From positions 372,001-436,000 of the forward strand of contig CAJNDT010002902.1 of assembly GCA_905221615.1 (NCBI GenBank): a DNA stretch of 64,000 nucleotides, in the 5' to 3' direction. The notes under the pieces are model-generated. The model was not told the DNA's origin. It saw only the letters and a list, made by a program, of their open reading frames with translations, and searched no databases. Origin of the DNA: Symbiodinium sp. CCMP2592 (Eukaryota > Sar > Dinophyceae > Suessiales > Symbiodiniaceae). The position numbers were made by a program, and so were the translations under genes. Of the stretch, positions 56,151 through 64,000 are shown piece by piece. Position 1 is the first letter of the stretch. The number at the start of each line of letters is the position of its first letter.

Positions 56151-59100
56151 ATGCAGGCAGTCACGCACTGCAGGAATATGACGCAACCGACCGAGCATGC
56201 TGTGCCACAACTAGCGGTGCCGACGGGGTTCCCCTCTTCTCTTTCGGGTCTAGGCCTCATGATCCCCCTAGTGGGTACCCGTGCTGTGCTGCCGCCGCCC
56301 CTGCTGCCCCCGTTTAGGTCCTTCCCTTCCCTAGGTGGGCTTCTTTCTCGAGGGCTGCTGTGTGAGGACATCACAGCCGCCAGTGACCAGTGCTTTGACT
56401 TCTCGATCAGGTCGTGCCCAGGCTTGGTCGGTGAAGCGGCCAGTTTCAACGAGGAGAGACTGCTTTGCACGATTGATGGTCGAGGTCGGTCGAAAGACCC
56501 TAGAATATCCATTGAGAGTGCGGGCTGGTTTGTGCATTGTGACCAGTTTGCTGAAAGTGACCGACATAGGCAGCATACAGGGTTGCAGGGCACGGAGGGT
56601 TCAGGTAGATCGCAAGATCCAAGCATATCCCTTAGTATCGCTTGCTTTCCTTGGAGCGCCGAATCCACTGCTGCCCTTTGCTGCGACGACACCGCTTCGC
56701 GCTTTAATTCTGACCAATTGTGGCTGCATACTGCGCTGTCAACTGGTACTGTGGGTCCAAGCAGGTCGCAAGATCCGAGTATATCCCGAGGTACCAAGAC
56801 TGTTGCCAGGAGCGCTGAACATCATGCACATGTTTATGCTGAAATTTTTCGACCTGAGGCCAGGAGACCTGACCTCCGGAGACCGAGCATCGAGCCCAGC
56901 GCTACCCAGGACCCGGGAATTCTTGATTGCATCTTTGAGGTTGCCATGTGGGTCGGGTGTGCACTGCCCTTGGCCTGTATCCCTCGGCTGCAATCTTGTT
57001 GGTCGCCTTTCGTGGGGGTGCGTGTCGGTGAAGCGAGCAATCCAGGACCTAAGGGATCCGAGGGTAAGAGCGGCTTCAATCTTGATATTGGCAGTCTCTT
57101 GGGGCCCGATTTCGCCTCGAACATCCGTGCTTTCATCGAGGCTGCAGTGCAAAAGGCCATCAAGGAAGCCCTGCAGGGCCTCTCGCTTGGAGACCGGCAA
57201 GGATCGGAGATTGAACAGCCTGGGCCGAAACGGCGCAAGCGTCAGCATGGCAAAGCGTCCGACGCACCCGCTGGGGAGGATTCTTCCGTTGACTCCGGCG
57301 CCCATGCCACCCAGCCTGACAGAAGCTCGCCAGATGCCAAAGGCAAGGCCAAAGGCGCCAAAGGCGGCGCAAAAGGCCCTGGCAATGGTCCATCGCCGGG
57401 CACTGTCGGCAAAGGTCGTGGCAAGGAAGGTGGCAAGCCCACTGAGGTAGGAAACAGCCGTGGCAAAGGAGATGGCGCCAAAGGCAAAGGCCAACCAAAA
57501 GCAGCCGAAGCGCAGCCAACCGATGAATGGCAGACCGTCGACCGCAGAAAACCGCAGGCGTCGTGGAGCTTTCGGTCCTCGGATTGGACGGCTCAGGCTG
57601 TAAACTTCGATGCTGTAGCAGATGAGCTGGAAAAAACCACTGGCGTTTACAAAGCTGTCGTACTTTGTGGGCCAGGGCAGGCCGACCTCTTGGCAACTCT
57701 GCTTCTTGGATCAAAGCGACCTCATGGGGTCGTTGCGGTCACTCCTGATCACCCTGATGCCTCAGCTCGCTGTCCTGGTGCCATAGGGAACAGCTGTGTG
57801 TTCAAGCAGGTCCATTTCCATCACATCAGCACGGCTGGAATTGAACTGCCGGGCCCAAAGGTAGCTGCTGCCAGGGCTAAAAAAGTCCTGCCGGCGAAAA
57901 CAGCAGTCTTGTATGTGAGGATTTATAAGAGGTATGTTTCCAAGGCCACCTGGAAAGATGTGATAGCAAGTCCCCAGAGAGCTTTCCACACTTGGGTTGC
58001 ACAGCAACATATGAAAGTGCAGGACAGTTGGGGCTGGGCCAAGGAGCAAGCGCAGGGGGAAGATCATAAGGTTTACGCCCTTTTTAGAGTCCCCGAGGCC
58101 GACGTTACAGCCTTCGTTGCATTGAGTGGGAGGGACGGCATCTTTATCGACCCACCGAGATGGATATCTTTCCCTTCATTTGTTGTGCAGTGGGCTGAGA
58201 AAGAGCCCAAGGAAAGTGATCTTGACTTCCTGCAACGGGTCCGGACAGTCGAAGCCCCTTATGGCATCATAGTCGGACGGAGGGGTTTGGGGAAACGTGT
58301 TGCTAGGGATGCTAATCAGGCCATCACCAGGATGTGGATGCTTGAGCATGCACCTTTCGACTGGAGTGCGGCCCAGGCTCTCGAGGCTGTATCGAGCATC
58401 TTCGCAGAAGTGACCATGACTCGCCAGCAGCGCACACGTAAGGGAATAAACTTCTTTTTCAAAGCTGCTCACACCACTGATCACGATGTCGTTGCCCTTC
58501 CCTTTGATGATGGGGACCAGACTGAAATCATGTGGTGCAGATGGGCGCCGGTCCGTGCAAGACCCCAAGCCCAAACCATCAGAACGAATGGCTCCTGGTC
58601 GCTGTTGCCTCCGCGTGACCCCTTTGGGGAAACCACCAAGGTTGCACAAGTTGTTCATCCGGAAGAGGACGAAAATCAGCAGGATGATGACGCTGCCATG
58701 AAATCGGCCAACTCAAAGGAGGCTGCTCAGGACGCTAAAGAGGCTAACGATGAGAAAGAGGCAAAGCGGGGCTCCCCGAGCAAAAGCACGAGCACTGCAA
58801 AACGCACGTGCACTGAAACCCGGGACCTTCCCGAAGGCATGGTGCAAGAAAGCGCCCCGACCGACGGTAATTGCCTTTTCCATGCTGCATCCTCGGCCTT
58901 AGCTCATGTTCTCAAGACCAAGCCAGAACCGCATAGTGTGTTACGCGCCAAAGTAGCACAACACTTCACTAAACACAAAGACCGGTACGAACTTGCTTGG
59001 GATAGAGAGATGCCGAACAAGGCTCCTGCCAGTGAGTTTACGGAGTATATCAATGCTATAGCGGAGGTCGGGACATGGTCAGGCCATCTAGAACTCGCCG

Positions 59101-60380
59101 CGCTAGGGCGCATTTTTGACGTTAAATTCGTCATTTATCCCCGGTCGCCGGACCTTGAGGTGTGCGCTGTCCACGTTCAGCAGCGCAAAAGGGTTGTAGT
59201 ATTAGCCTTTAATGGCAGCCATTATGAGTGGCTCCGGCCAGTAGATAAATTGCCGCAGGAACTGCGAGATGTTGTCACTGCCCCGCCTAATGTGCCGATG
59301 AGAGGGGGTGGCAAAGCCTCTTCGGAGGCCGGCACGGTTTTTACTGAGGCTTCCGTTTGGACACGGCCCGCGAGCTCCAAAGCTCCAAGTGGTGGGGCCT
59401 CCCAGGCCGGCACTGTGTGGACCACTAAGACTGTGAGTGCGGTGCCTCCTCCGCCCCCTCCTTTTGAAAAGGCGTGCTCCAGCGCTGGCGGCAGCAGTCG
59501 CACCAAGCGCAAGCGTCCTGCAACGGAGGTGCTCGAGGACCCTGCCAGGGAGACTGCCGACTTGGTGCAGGAAGTGGTGGAGGATCCACCGAAACGGCTC
59601 CGACGGCCAACTGGCCGGCCGCGACTGTGCTCTTGGGCCCAGGCTGGCTTTGCTAGGTGCAGGTTGTGTCCCTTTCAGGTTAAATCCGCGGGGGAACGTG
59701 ACGTGGTTGCCCAAAACCGGCTCCAAAAGCACTACCAAGCAAGGCACCCGGGCGAGACCCACTCCGGTGTTAACTTCAAGCAGCCGCTGCCAAGCCTTGT
59801 CACGCCGTTGTCCCCTGACCAAGATGTGTTCTGGAGGTGCAAATTTTGTGAGCAAGGGATTTCCTTGGAGGCTGCCACCTCGGCTGGTGAGCCCCGCTTG
59901 GTGCGTGATCGCTTGCAGCACAAGGTCGAGGCCCACCCGAACATCAGCTGGAAAACTTGGCGCAAAAACAGCTATGCTGAGCGTGCTGTGAAGGCCACTT
60001 CGACCCGCCATCGACAGACAGAGACGGCCAAAGCTGAGAAGGTGCCAGGTGACTTTACCGTCTTTCGGTGGCCCTTAGCTCTTGCACCCGACAAGCGCAA
60101 AGGGCACACTGCCCCCAACTTTGCGTTCAGATTGGCCTGGTTCTGCAACTGCTGTGGGGCCCCCTTTCATGATTTGAAGGAGGCCCAGAGACATCCCTCG
60201 CTGTGCCCGAGCATCTATGGTCAGGTCCGTGCAAAGGAGCGGCTTCGCAAGCTTACCTTGCTAAAAGGGACTTTTTGCAAAACGATCCCGGCAGGCCCAA
60301 AGCGCAATGCTGGCATGAAGCACTTTGAGACGGCAGCTGCGCTCTTCAAGAAGGCCGAGGCCCTGTCGCCGTGTTTCTGA
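56151..60380 (+). CDS. LINE-C ORF: NPGP motif, OTU protease and zinc fingers
   Basis: 1,409 residues from the ATG at 56151. Residues 1-280 are low-order, with three copies of an (S/G)RS(K/Q)DPxIS motif. A hydrophobic stretch then leads into [11 protein letters not shown] (NPGP at 297-300), a 2A-like ending. Next come Gly/Lys-rich repeats ([15 protein letters not shown]), a globular region, and an OTU cysteine-protease domain with [14 protein letters not shown] (Asp 905, Cys 908) and NGSHYEWL (His 1024). Three zinc-finger candidates begin near residues 1170 (CRLC...H..RH), 1230 (CKFC...H...H) and 1332 (CNCC...H..LC). The protein could act as an ORF1-type nucleic-acid chaperone with deubiquitinase or self-processing activity. 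It ends 10 nt into the next ORF, in a -1 relationship. Confidence 0.75.
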   Translation: MQAVTHCRNMTQPTEHAVPQLAVPTGFPSSLSGLGLMIPLVGTRAVLPPPLLPPFRSFPSLGGLLSRGLLCEDITAASDQCFDFSIRSCPGLVGEAASFNEERLLCTIDGRGRSKDPRISIESAGWFVHCDQFAESDRHRQHTGLQGTEGSGRSQDPSISLSIACFPWSAESTAALCCDDTASRFNSDQLWLHTALSTGTVGPSRSQDPSISRGTKTVARSAEHHAHVYAEIFRPEARRPDLRRPSIEPSATQDPGILDCIFEVAMWVGCALPLACIPRLQSCWSPFVGVRVGEASNPGPKGSEGKSGFNLDIGSLLGPDFASNIRAFIEAAVQKAIKEALQGLSLGDRQGSEIEQPGPKRRKRQHGKASDAPAGEDSSVDSGAHATQPDRSSPDAKGKAKGAKGGAKGPGNGPSPGTVGKGRGKEGGKPTEVGNSRGKGDGAKGKGQPKAAEAQPTDEWQTVDRRKPQASWSFRSSDWTAQAVNFDAVADELEKTTGVYKAVVLCGPGQADLLATLLLGSKRPHGVVAVTPDHPDASARCPGAIGNSCVFKQVHFHHISTAGIELPGPKVAAARAKKVLPAKTAVLYVRIYKRYVSKATWKDVIASPQRAFHTWVAQQHMKVQDSWGWAKEQAQGEDHKVYALFRVPEADVTAFVALSGRDGIFIDPPRWISFPSFVVQWAEKEPKESDLDFLQRVRTVEAPYGIIVGRRGLGKRVARDANQAITRMWMLEHAPFDWSAAQALEAVSSIFAEVTMTRQQRTRKGINFFFKAAHTTDHDVVALPFDDGDQTEIMWCRWAPVRARPQAQTIRTNGSWSLLPPRDPFGETTKVAQVVHPEEDENQQDDDAAMKSANSKEAAQDAKEANDEKEAKRGSPSKSTSTAKRTCTETRDLPEGMVQESAPTDGNCLFHAASSALAHVLKTKPEPHSVLRAKVAQHFTKHKDRYELAWDREMPNKAPASEFTEYINAIAEVGTWSGHLELAALGRIFDVKFVIYPRSPDLEVCAVHVQQRKRVVVLAFNGSHYEWLRPVDKLPQELRDVVTAPPNVPMRGGGKASSEAGTVFTEASVWTRPASSKAPSGGASQAGTVWTTKTVSAVPPPPPPFEKACSSAGGSSRTKRKRPATEVLEDPARETADLVQEVVEDPPKRLRRPTGRPRLCSWAQAGFARCRLCPFQVKSAGERDVVAQNRLQKHYQARHPGETHSGVNFKQPLPSLVTPLSPDQDVFWRCKFCEQGISLEAATSAGEPRLVRDRLQHKVEAHPNISWKTWRKNSYAERAVKATSTRHRQTETAKAEKVPGDFTVFRWPLALAPDKRKGHTAPNFAFRLAWFCNCCGAPFHDLKEAQRHPSLCPSIYGQVRAKERLRKLTLLKGTFCKTIPAGPKRNAGMKHFETAAALFKKAEALSPCF

Positions 60381-61872
60381 TCCGCATAGGTACCGTGAAT
60401 GTTGCTCGGGCGGGCATTAGCATCCATGCTCAGATGGATGCCTTCATGCGGGCCCAGTCACTTGATGTGGTCGTGATGCCTGAGGCAGATATCCTTGAAT
60501 ATTCGTCCGTGGGCTTTTGCAATGCTTGGCGTGCCTATGGGTGCTTTGCTGCCCTTAGCACTCCGATTGAGGGTACCTGCCGTGTCGCCCTCATCAGCCG
60601 AATCCCCTTCCGTGTGGCCCGCCTTCCTGTTGCCGAGGCTCATGGGCGCTGCGTGGCCGCGATCATGGATGTCACCGGGCCGGCCCCGGCCGCCGAATCC
60701 GTCATGATCGTGGGCCTCTACCTGAAGGTCTCAGATGAGGCAAAGGCGGCAGCTCAGGCAGAAGAAATCCTCCAACATGCATTGCAAAGTGGCTTTCGCT
60801 TCGTAGCGGTGGGGGACTACAACCTCACCCAGCAGCACCATGTGCTCTTGGAGTACCTTTCCTCCGGGATTGTGGTTGCTGGGGATGCCTGTCGACCGGG
60901 CGAAGACCTGCCGGCCACCGGCCCGGTTTACCATGGCAGGCGCCGCCGGCGCATTGACTTTGCCTTGCAGCATCCGCAACTGCTTGCTTGTGCAGTGCAG
61001 CATAGCAATGGTCCGGGCGACCACCTGACGGTCTCATATGATTTCGACTTCACTGCACCGCACATGCGCAAGGGTCCACGCCGCCGCCCACACAAAGCGG
61101 ACTTGGATGTTGGCCAGCTCGCTGCACAGCTTGATTCCTGGGACCAAGCTCCCTTCCGTCAGGCTCTTGAGCATGGGGCCCTTGACCGTGCCTGGGCGCT
61201 GCTATCTGATGTTGCTGAGGAGCTACTCTGCACTGAGGATCCCCGCGCCGTGCCCCGCTCGACCGAGTTGCTCCCTTCTCAACCTCCGGTTTGCAAGCTG
61301 CGCAACGGCCCTGTTGGATCGCCGAGCCTGTGTGCTCTTCACAAGTTGGTGGCACGGCTCCGTGTTGCCATGCACAGGCCCTTTGACCAGACCCTAAGGG
61401 CCCGCATCCTTCGTTCTCTTCGGGGTGTAAGAACCTTAGTCCCTGAGCTCCCCTTCTTTCATGAGGTTGATCAGACGATGACCGACGTGATCGAGAGACT
61501 GGTGTGCACTTATGAAAAACAGGAGGCGGAGGCCGCCAAGAAAGCTTGGCAACGGCAGACTCGAGAGGACCTGGCCACTGCAAGGACCTACATCAAGCGC
61601 CGTGCTGAGGCCGTGGCTCGTCGTGCGCAAGAGGGGCTCGCCGAAGGCCTCCCTGACAATGGCCGACACCCTGCCTTGGAGGTCGATGTGCAAGAGCAGG
61701 TGTGGCTTGACAAGTGGGCTGCGCAGCCGTCGCCAGACAACGCTGCGGTTGATCACATCCTCGACCAAGTGCCGCGCCCGGCTGCCATGCAGGACTTTTG
61801 TTTTGACATTTCCGGGGCTAAGCTGAAAGCGGCTGCGGCCTCTATGCGACATAAATCCTCGGGACCTGACGG
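60371..61872 (+). pseudogene. LINE-C APE-type endonuclease and RT N-terminus
   Basis: The frame is open from 60371 (GTG) to a stop at 62003-62005, but it is coding-like only to about 61870. The endonuclease shows [19 protein letters not shown], a VGDYNL box, RRIDFAL and [10 protein letters not shown], with the catalytic Asp, Asn and His present. A helical linker leads to the RT start ([11 protein letters not shown]). It overlaps the end of the preceding ORF by 10 nt in the -1 frame, which could be programmed frameshifting, termination-reinitiation or damage. After SSGPDGW the conserved RT sequence moves to another frame. Confidence 0.7.
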
Positions 61873-61975
61873 TTGGAACAACTGCCACAATCGTGGTGGC
61901 AATTCGCCGCGGCTCTCTGGGCCCGCTGCTTGGAGCTCGGTCGCGTCCCACTGCTGTGGACGCGGGAAGATCAAG
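61873..61975 (+). pseudogene. LINE-C RT segment in a second frame
   Basis: A short stretch reads [20 protein letters not shown] then [12 protein letters not shown], the RT region between SSGPDG and the RPI motif. It is flanked by shifts on both sides, showing at least two indels within about 100 bp. Confidence 0.6.
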
Positions 61976-63038
61976 TTTGCTGTGGAAGGACAACGGCCGG
62001 TCTAGGCCGATCACCGTGCTCCCCGTCCTCTGGAGGGCTGGCACCAAGGTCATGAATGCTCAGCTCCGGCAATGGGCCAGGTCATGGCAACTTGCTTGCG
62101 ACGTTGGTGGCATTGCGGGTGCCTCGGTCGCCACGGCCCTCTCCCAGGTGCAGCGAGAGCTGGTGCATGGCAGCCGCGGTGCTGTGCAACAGGACGTGGC
62201 GGGGTTCTTCGACTCGTTGGGTCACGACCTGACTGCCAAGGTCTTGCAACACTTGAGGGCTCCGCCTGCGTTGGTTCAGCTTTTTCAATTTGCTTGCAAG
62301 CACGGCCAGAGATTGTTTTCCCTTGAAGGGGCTCTGGGAGCCACTTGGAGGCATCCGGGACGGGGCTTGCCCCAGGGGTGCCCCCTTTCGCCGTTAATCT
62401 CGGCGGCTGTGACTCACGCTTGGTGCTGCTATACTCTGGGCTCCAGCCGGGAGCTTGCTGACAAGATTACCGGCTACGGTTACATCGATGATCGCTTGTT
62501 GCTTCTGCGGCCCCACGGCACCTTTGATGATTTGCAGCAGGCCGTGCGGCGGTCGGACCATTTTGACTCGGTGTTTGGTTTGCAACTCTCGCTGCGAAAG
62601 TGTGCTGTGGTGTCGGCACCCGACAGTGCCCCGGCTGCTGCACTTGCTGCTGCGCTTGGGTATGTCCATGCCCATCACCTTGAAACTCTCGGGGTCAATG
62701 CCTCCTTTGATAGTGAGTGGCGCCTTTTGAGATACTCGGTATACAAGGCCACCCTTCGTCTCCGAGCACTTCGAGGCCTCCGACTCACCACTCGACGGGC
62801 CCGACTCTTGATCCTTTCCTTGGTGATGCCCGCCTTGACCTGGGCTGCTGCTTTTGCGGAGCCTGATGACAAGGAGGTGCAGGCACTCTACCATGAGATT
62901 CAGTATTGCATGGAGGCCACTGCTGGCCATGGTGCTGCCAAGGTCCTTTTCTTCGAGAATGTGGGCTGGCAACTCGAGCCCCGATACAGGCTTCCTTTGA
63001 AGAGGATCTCTGTGAGGCACTCGCTCTTCACTACATGA
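61976..63038 (+). pseudogene. LINE-C reverse transcriptase core
   Basis: The frame is open from 61893, but RT-like from about 61976 ([18 protein letters not shown]). Motif A is [11 protein letters not shown], motif [12 protein letters not shown], motif [12 protein letters not shown] (YIDD instead of the YADD of LINE-A/B). The thumb region follows with LETLGV. It ends at TGA 63036-63038, where the RNase H domain continues in the +1 frame. It would copy the element RNA if the frames were intact. Confidence 0.75.
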
Positions 63039-63660
63039 GTCGACGCTCTACTTGGCTACCGACGGCTCCAGCAAGACTGCTGTTGGAGCCATGGGCTTTG
63101 CGATTCATCCACCAGAGTGCACCCTGGCCTTCGGCCATGACCTCGAGGACCAGGAGCCATACCGCTTGGAAGTCACGGCCATCTTCTACATGCTTCGGGC
63201 TTTGCGTGCGGCGGTGGCTGGGACCACTTCGGCGAGGCCATGGACATGCTCCCGGGTCTACTTTGTTGTGGATTGCGAGGCAGCGATCAAGGCGATCGAG
63301 ACGGGAGCTGGCTTCAACCTGGCGATTGTCATTGCCGAGATTCGTGCACTCCGCCTTCAGCTCCGTGACCGTCGGGTTCGAACTGAGTTCCTGTGGACTC
63401 CGTCACACGGGAAGCGGCCATCCTGGCAGCCGCCAGCTGGTCACAGCGCCCTTCGCCTTCGGGCGCTCAACACTGCAGCTGATGAGGCCGCCGGGGCTTG
63501 CATGACGAGGAGGCTACGGGGTTCTCGTCGGCAAGCTTGGGCTGCTCAGCTCGAGCACAACACGCTGTGGGAGGTCCGAGCGATCGAGGCGGCCGCCAAG
63601 ATCGCCTCTGCTTACCACGACTTCTTGAAGACAAAAGGCACCAGGCCTAGGGAAAGGTGA
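63039..63660 (+). pseudogene. LINE-C RNase H domain
   Basis: Open from about 63022 without an ATG in the conserved part. RNase HI motifs are in order: LATDGSSK (first Asp), YRLEVTAIFYMLRA (Glu), VVDCEAAIKAIE (second Asp), and NTAADEAA (last Asp), preceded by WTPSHGKR. The frame stops at 63658-63660, and a related helical tail (TAAGARLLSDLQARLVDTGA) continues in another frame to about 63780. RNase H at the end of a LINE polyprotein removes template RNA and occurs in the I and related groups. Confidence 0.7.
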
Positions 63661-64000
63661 CTTCTTGACTGCTGCTGGAGCTCGTCTGCTTTCTGACTTA
63701 CAAGCTCGGTTGGTTGACACAGGTGCCAAGCAACACTGGAAGGCTCTTCTTCTGCGAGTGTGGCTTGGGCACCACTTCGTGGGCTGCTGCGGCTGCTCCC
63801 TCTTCTGTGCTGTGGCTTGCTACGGCGCCTTCTTCTGAGCTGCTTCAACGAGTGCAACTGAGGCTGGGCTTCTTGCTTCCAAACCTTGTGTAGAGTTGCC
63901 TGTTGTAAAGTAGCCGGTTCTGAAAGAGCCCTTTACCAGAGTGGGACTCACTTCGCGCGGACTCTTTGCTTCCGTGAGTGACCCGCTGTCGTTTTTGTCG
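63661..64000 (+). other. LINE-C C-terminal tail remnant and 3' region
   Basis: Coding-like residue blocks persist in a shifted frame for about 120 nt after the RNase H stop, then degrade. No poly-A or target-site duplication is reached before the window ends. Confidence 0.45.

Larger units (their letters stand above)
54849..64000 (+). mobile_element. Non-LTR retrotransposon LINE-C, degenerate, runs off the window
   Basis: A third retrotransposon, unrelated in detail to LINE-A/B. It has an ORF with NPGP motif, OTU protease and zinc fingers, then endonuclease, RT and RNase H in frames that shift at about 60375, 61870, 61975, 63035 and 63655. The left edge is uncertain: it may begin at the spliced-leader relic (54848) or nearer 56 kb. 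The right end lies beyond the window. OTU domains and RNase H both occur in some LINE families. The accumulated shifts suggest a dead copy, or else sequencing errors. Confidence 0.7.

Noticed and set aside
57000-57050. Confident 2A ribosome-skipping peptide
   Set aside because: Only the NPGP core matches; the upstream D(V/I)E positions do not, so it is kept as a hypothesis.

Overview
This window reads as nuclear DNA of a dinoflagellate, most likely a Symbiodiniaceae-like alga. The main signs are long non-coding stretches built from short CTAG-type palindromes, isolated exon-like ORFs, TTTAGGG-type telomere-like repeats, several non-LTR retrotransposons, and two candidate relics of the dinoflagellate spliced leader. 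No bacterial gene organisation, rRNA, tRNA or CRISPR array was recognised. All calls come from reading the sequence; no database search was possible.

Left part (1-24.5 kb): intron-rich, gene-poor DNA. Exon-like ORFs lie at 1.65-5.13 kb (two exons joined by a convincing 95-nt GT-AG intron), 5.7-6.6, 7.1-7.9, 11.3-11.8 (C-terminal motifs of a C5-methyltransferase-like protein), 15.3-16.4, 17.6-18.1, 19.0-20.0, 20.9-21.7 and 22.4-22.7 kb. The non-coding DNA between them holds two long foldback repeats, a 4 x 42-bp tandem repeat, an 11-bp minisatellite and TG-rich tracts.

Centre (24.5-39.76 kb): two related non-LTR retrotransposons in direct tandem, here called LINE-A and LINE-B. Each has a small ORF1 and a ~2,000-residue ORF2. 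ORF2 carries an APE-type endonuclease, a reverse transcriptase, C2H2/C2HC zinc fingers and, unusually, a C-terminal ubiquitin-specific-protease-like domain. Between the zinc fingers and that domain, a second ORF of ~319 codons lies in the +1 frame, and this hidden frame is the better conserved one between the two copies. LINE-B is flanked by an 11-bp direct repeat that looks like a target-site duplication, and has a spliced-leader-like relic at its 5' edge.

39.76-43.4 kb: a compact cluster resembling the structural module of a Polinton/Maverick or Polinton-like virus: AT-hook protein, penton-like protein, A32-type packaging ATPase, C5-MTase-like protein lacking its catalytic Cys, a small membrane ORF, and a divergent ORF that may be an ssDNA-binding protein. 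The LINE-B 3' end cuts into it. At 49.6-54.84 kb lie a protein-primed-type family B DNA polymerase and a retroviral-type integrase, the replication/integration half of a Polinton. The 6-kb spacer holds two host-like ORFs, telomere-like repeats and MITE-like elements. No major capsid protein or maturation protease was found, so this is a remnant or two remnants.

Right end (54.84-64 kb): a spliced-leader-like relic abuts the truncated integrase and is followed by a 350-codon ORF and a third retrotransposon (LINE-C). LINE-C has an NPGP motif, an OTU protease domain, zinc fingers, endonuclease, RT and RNase H, but several frameshifts, so this copy is probably dead.
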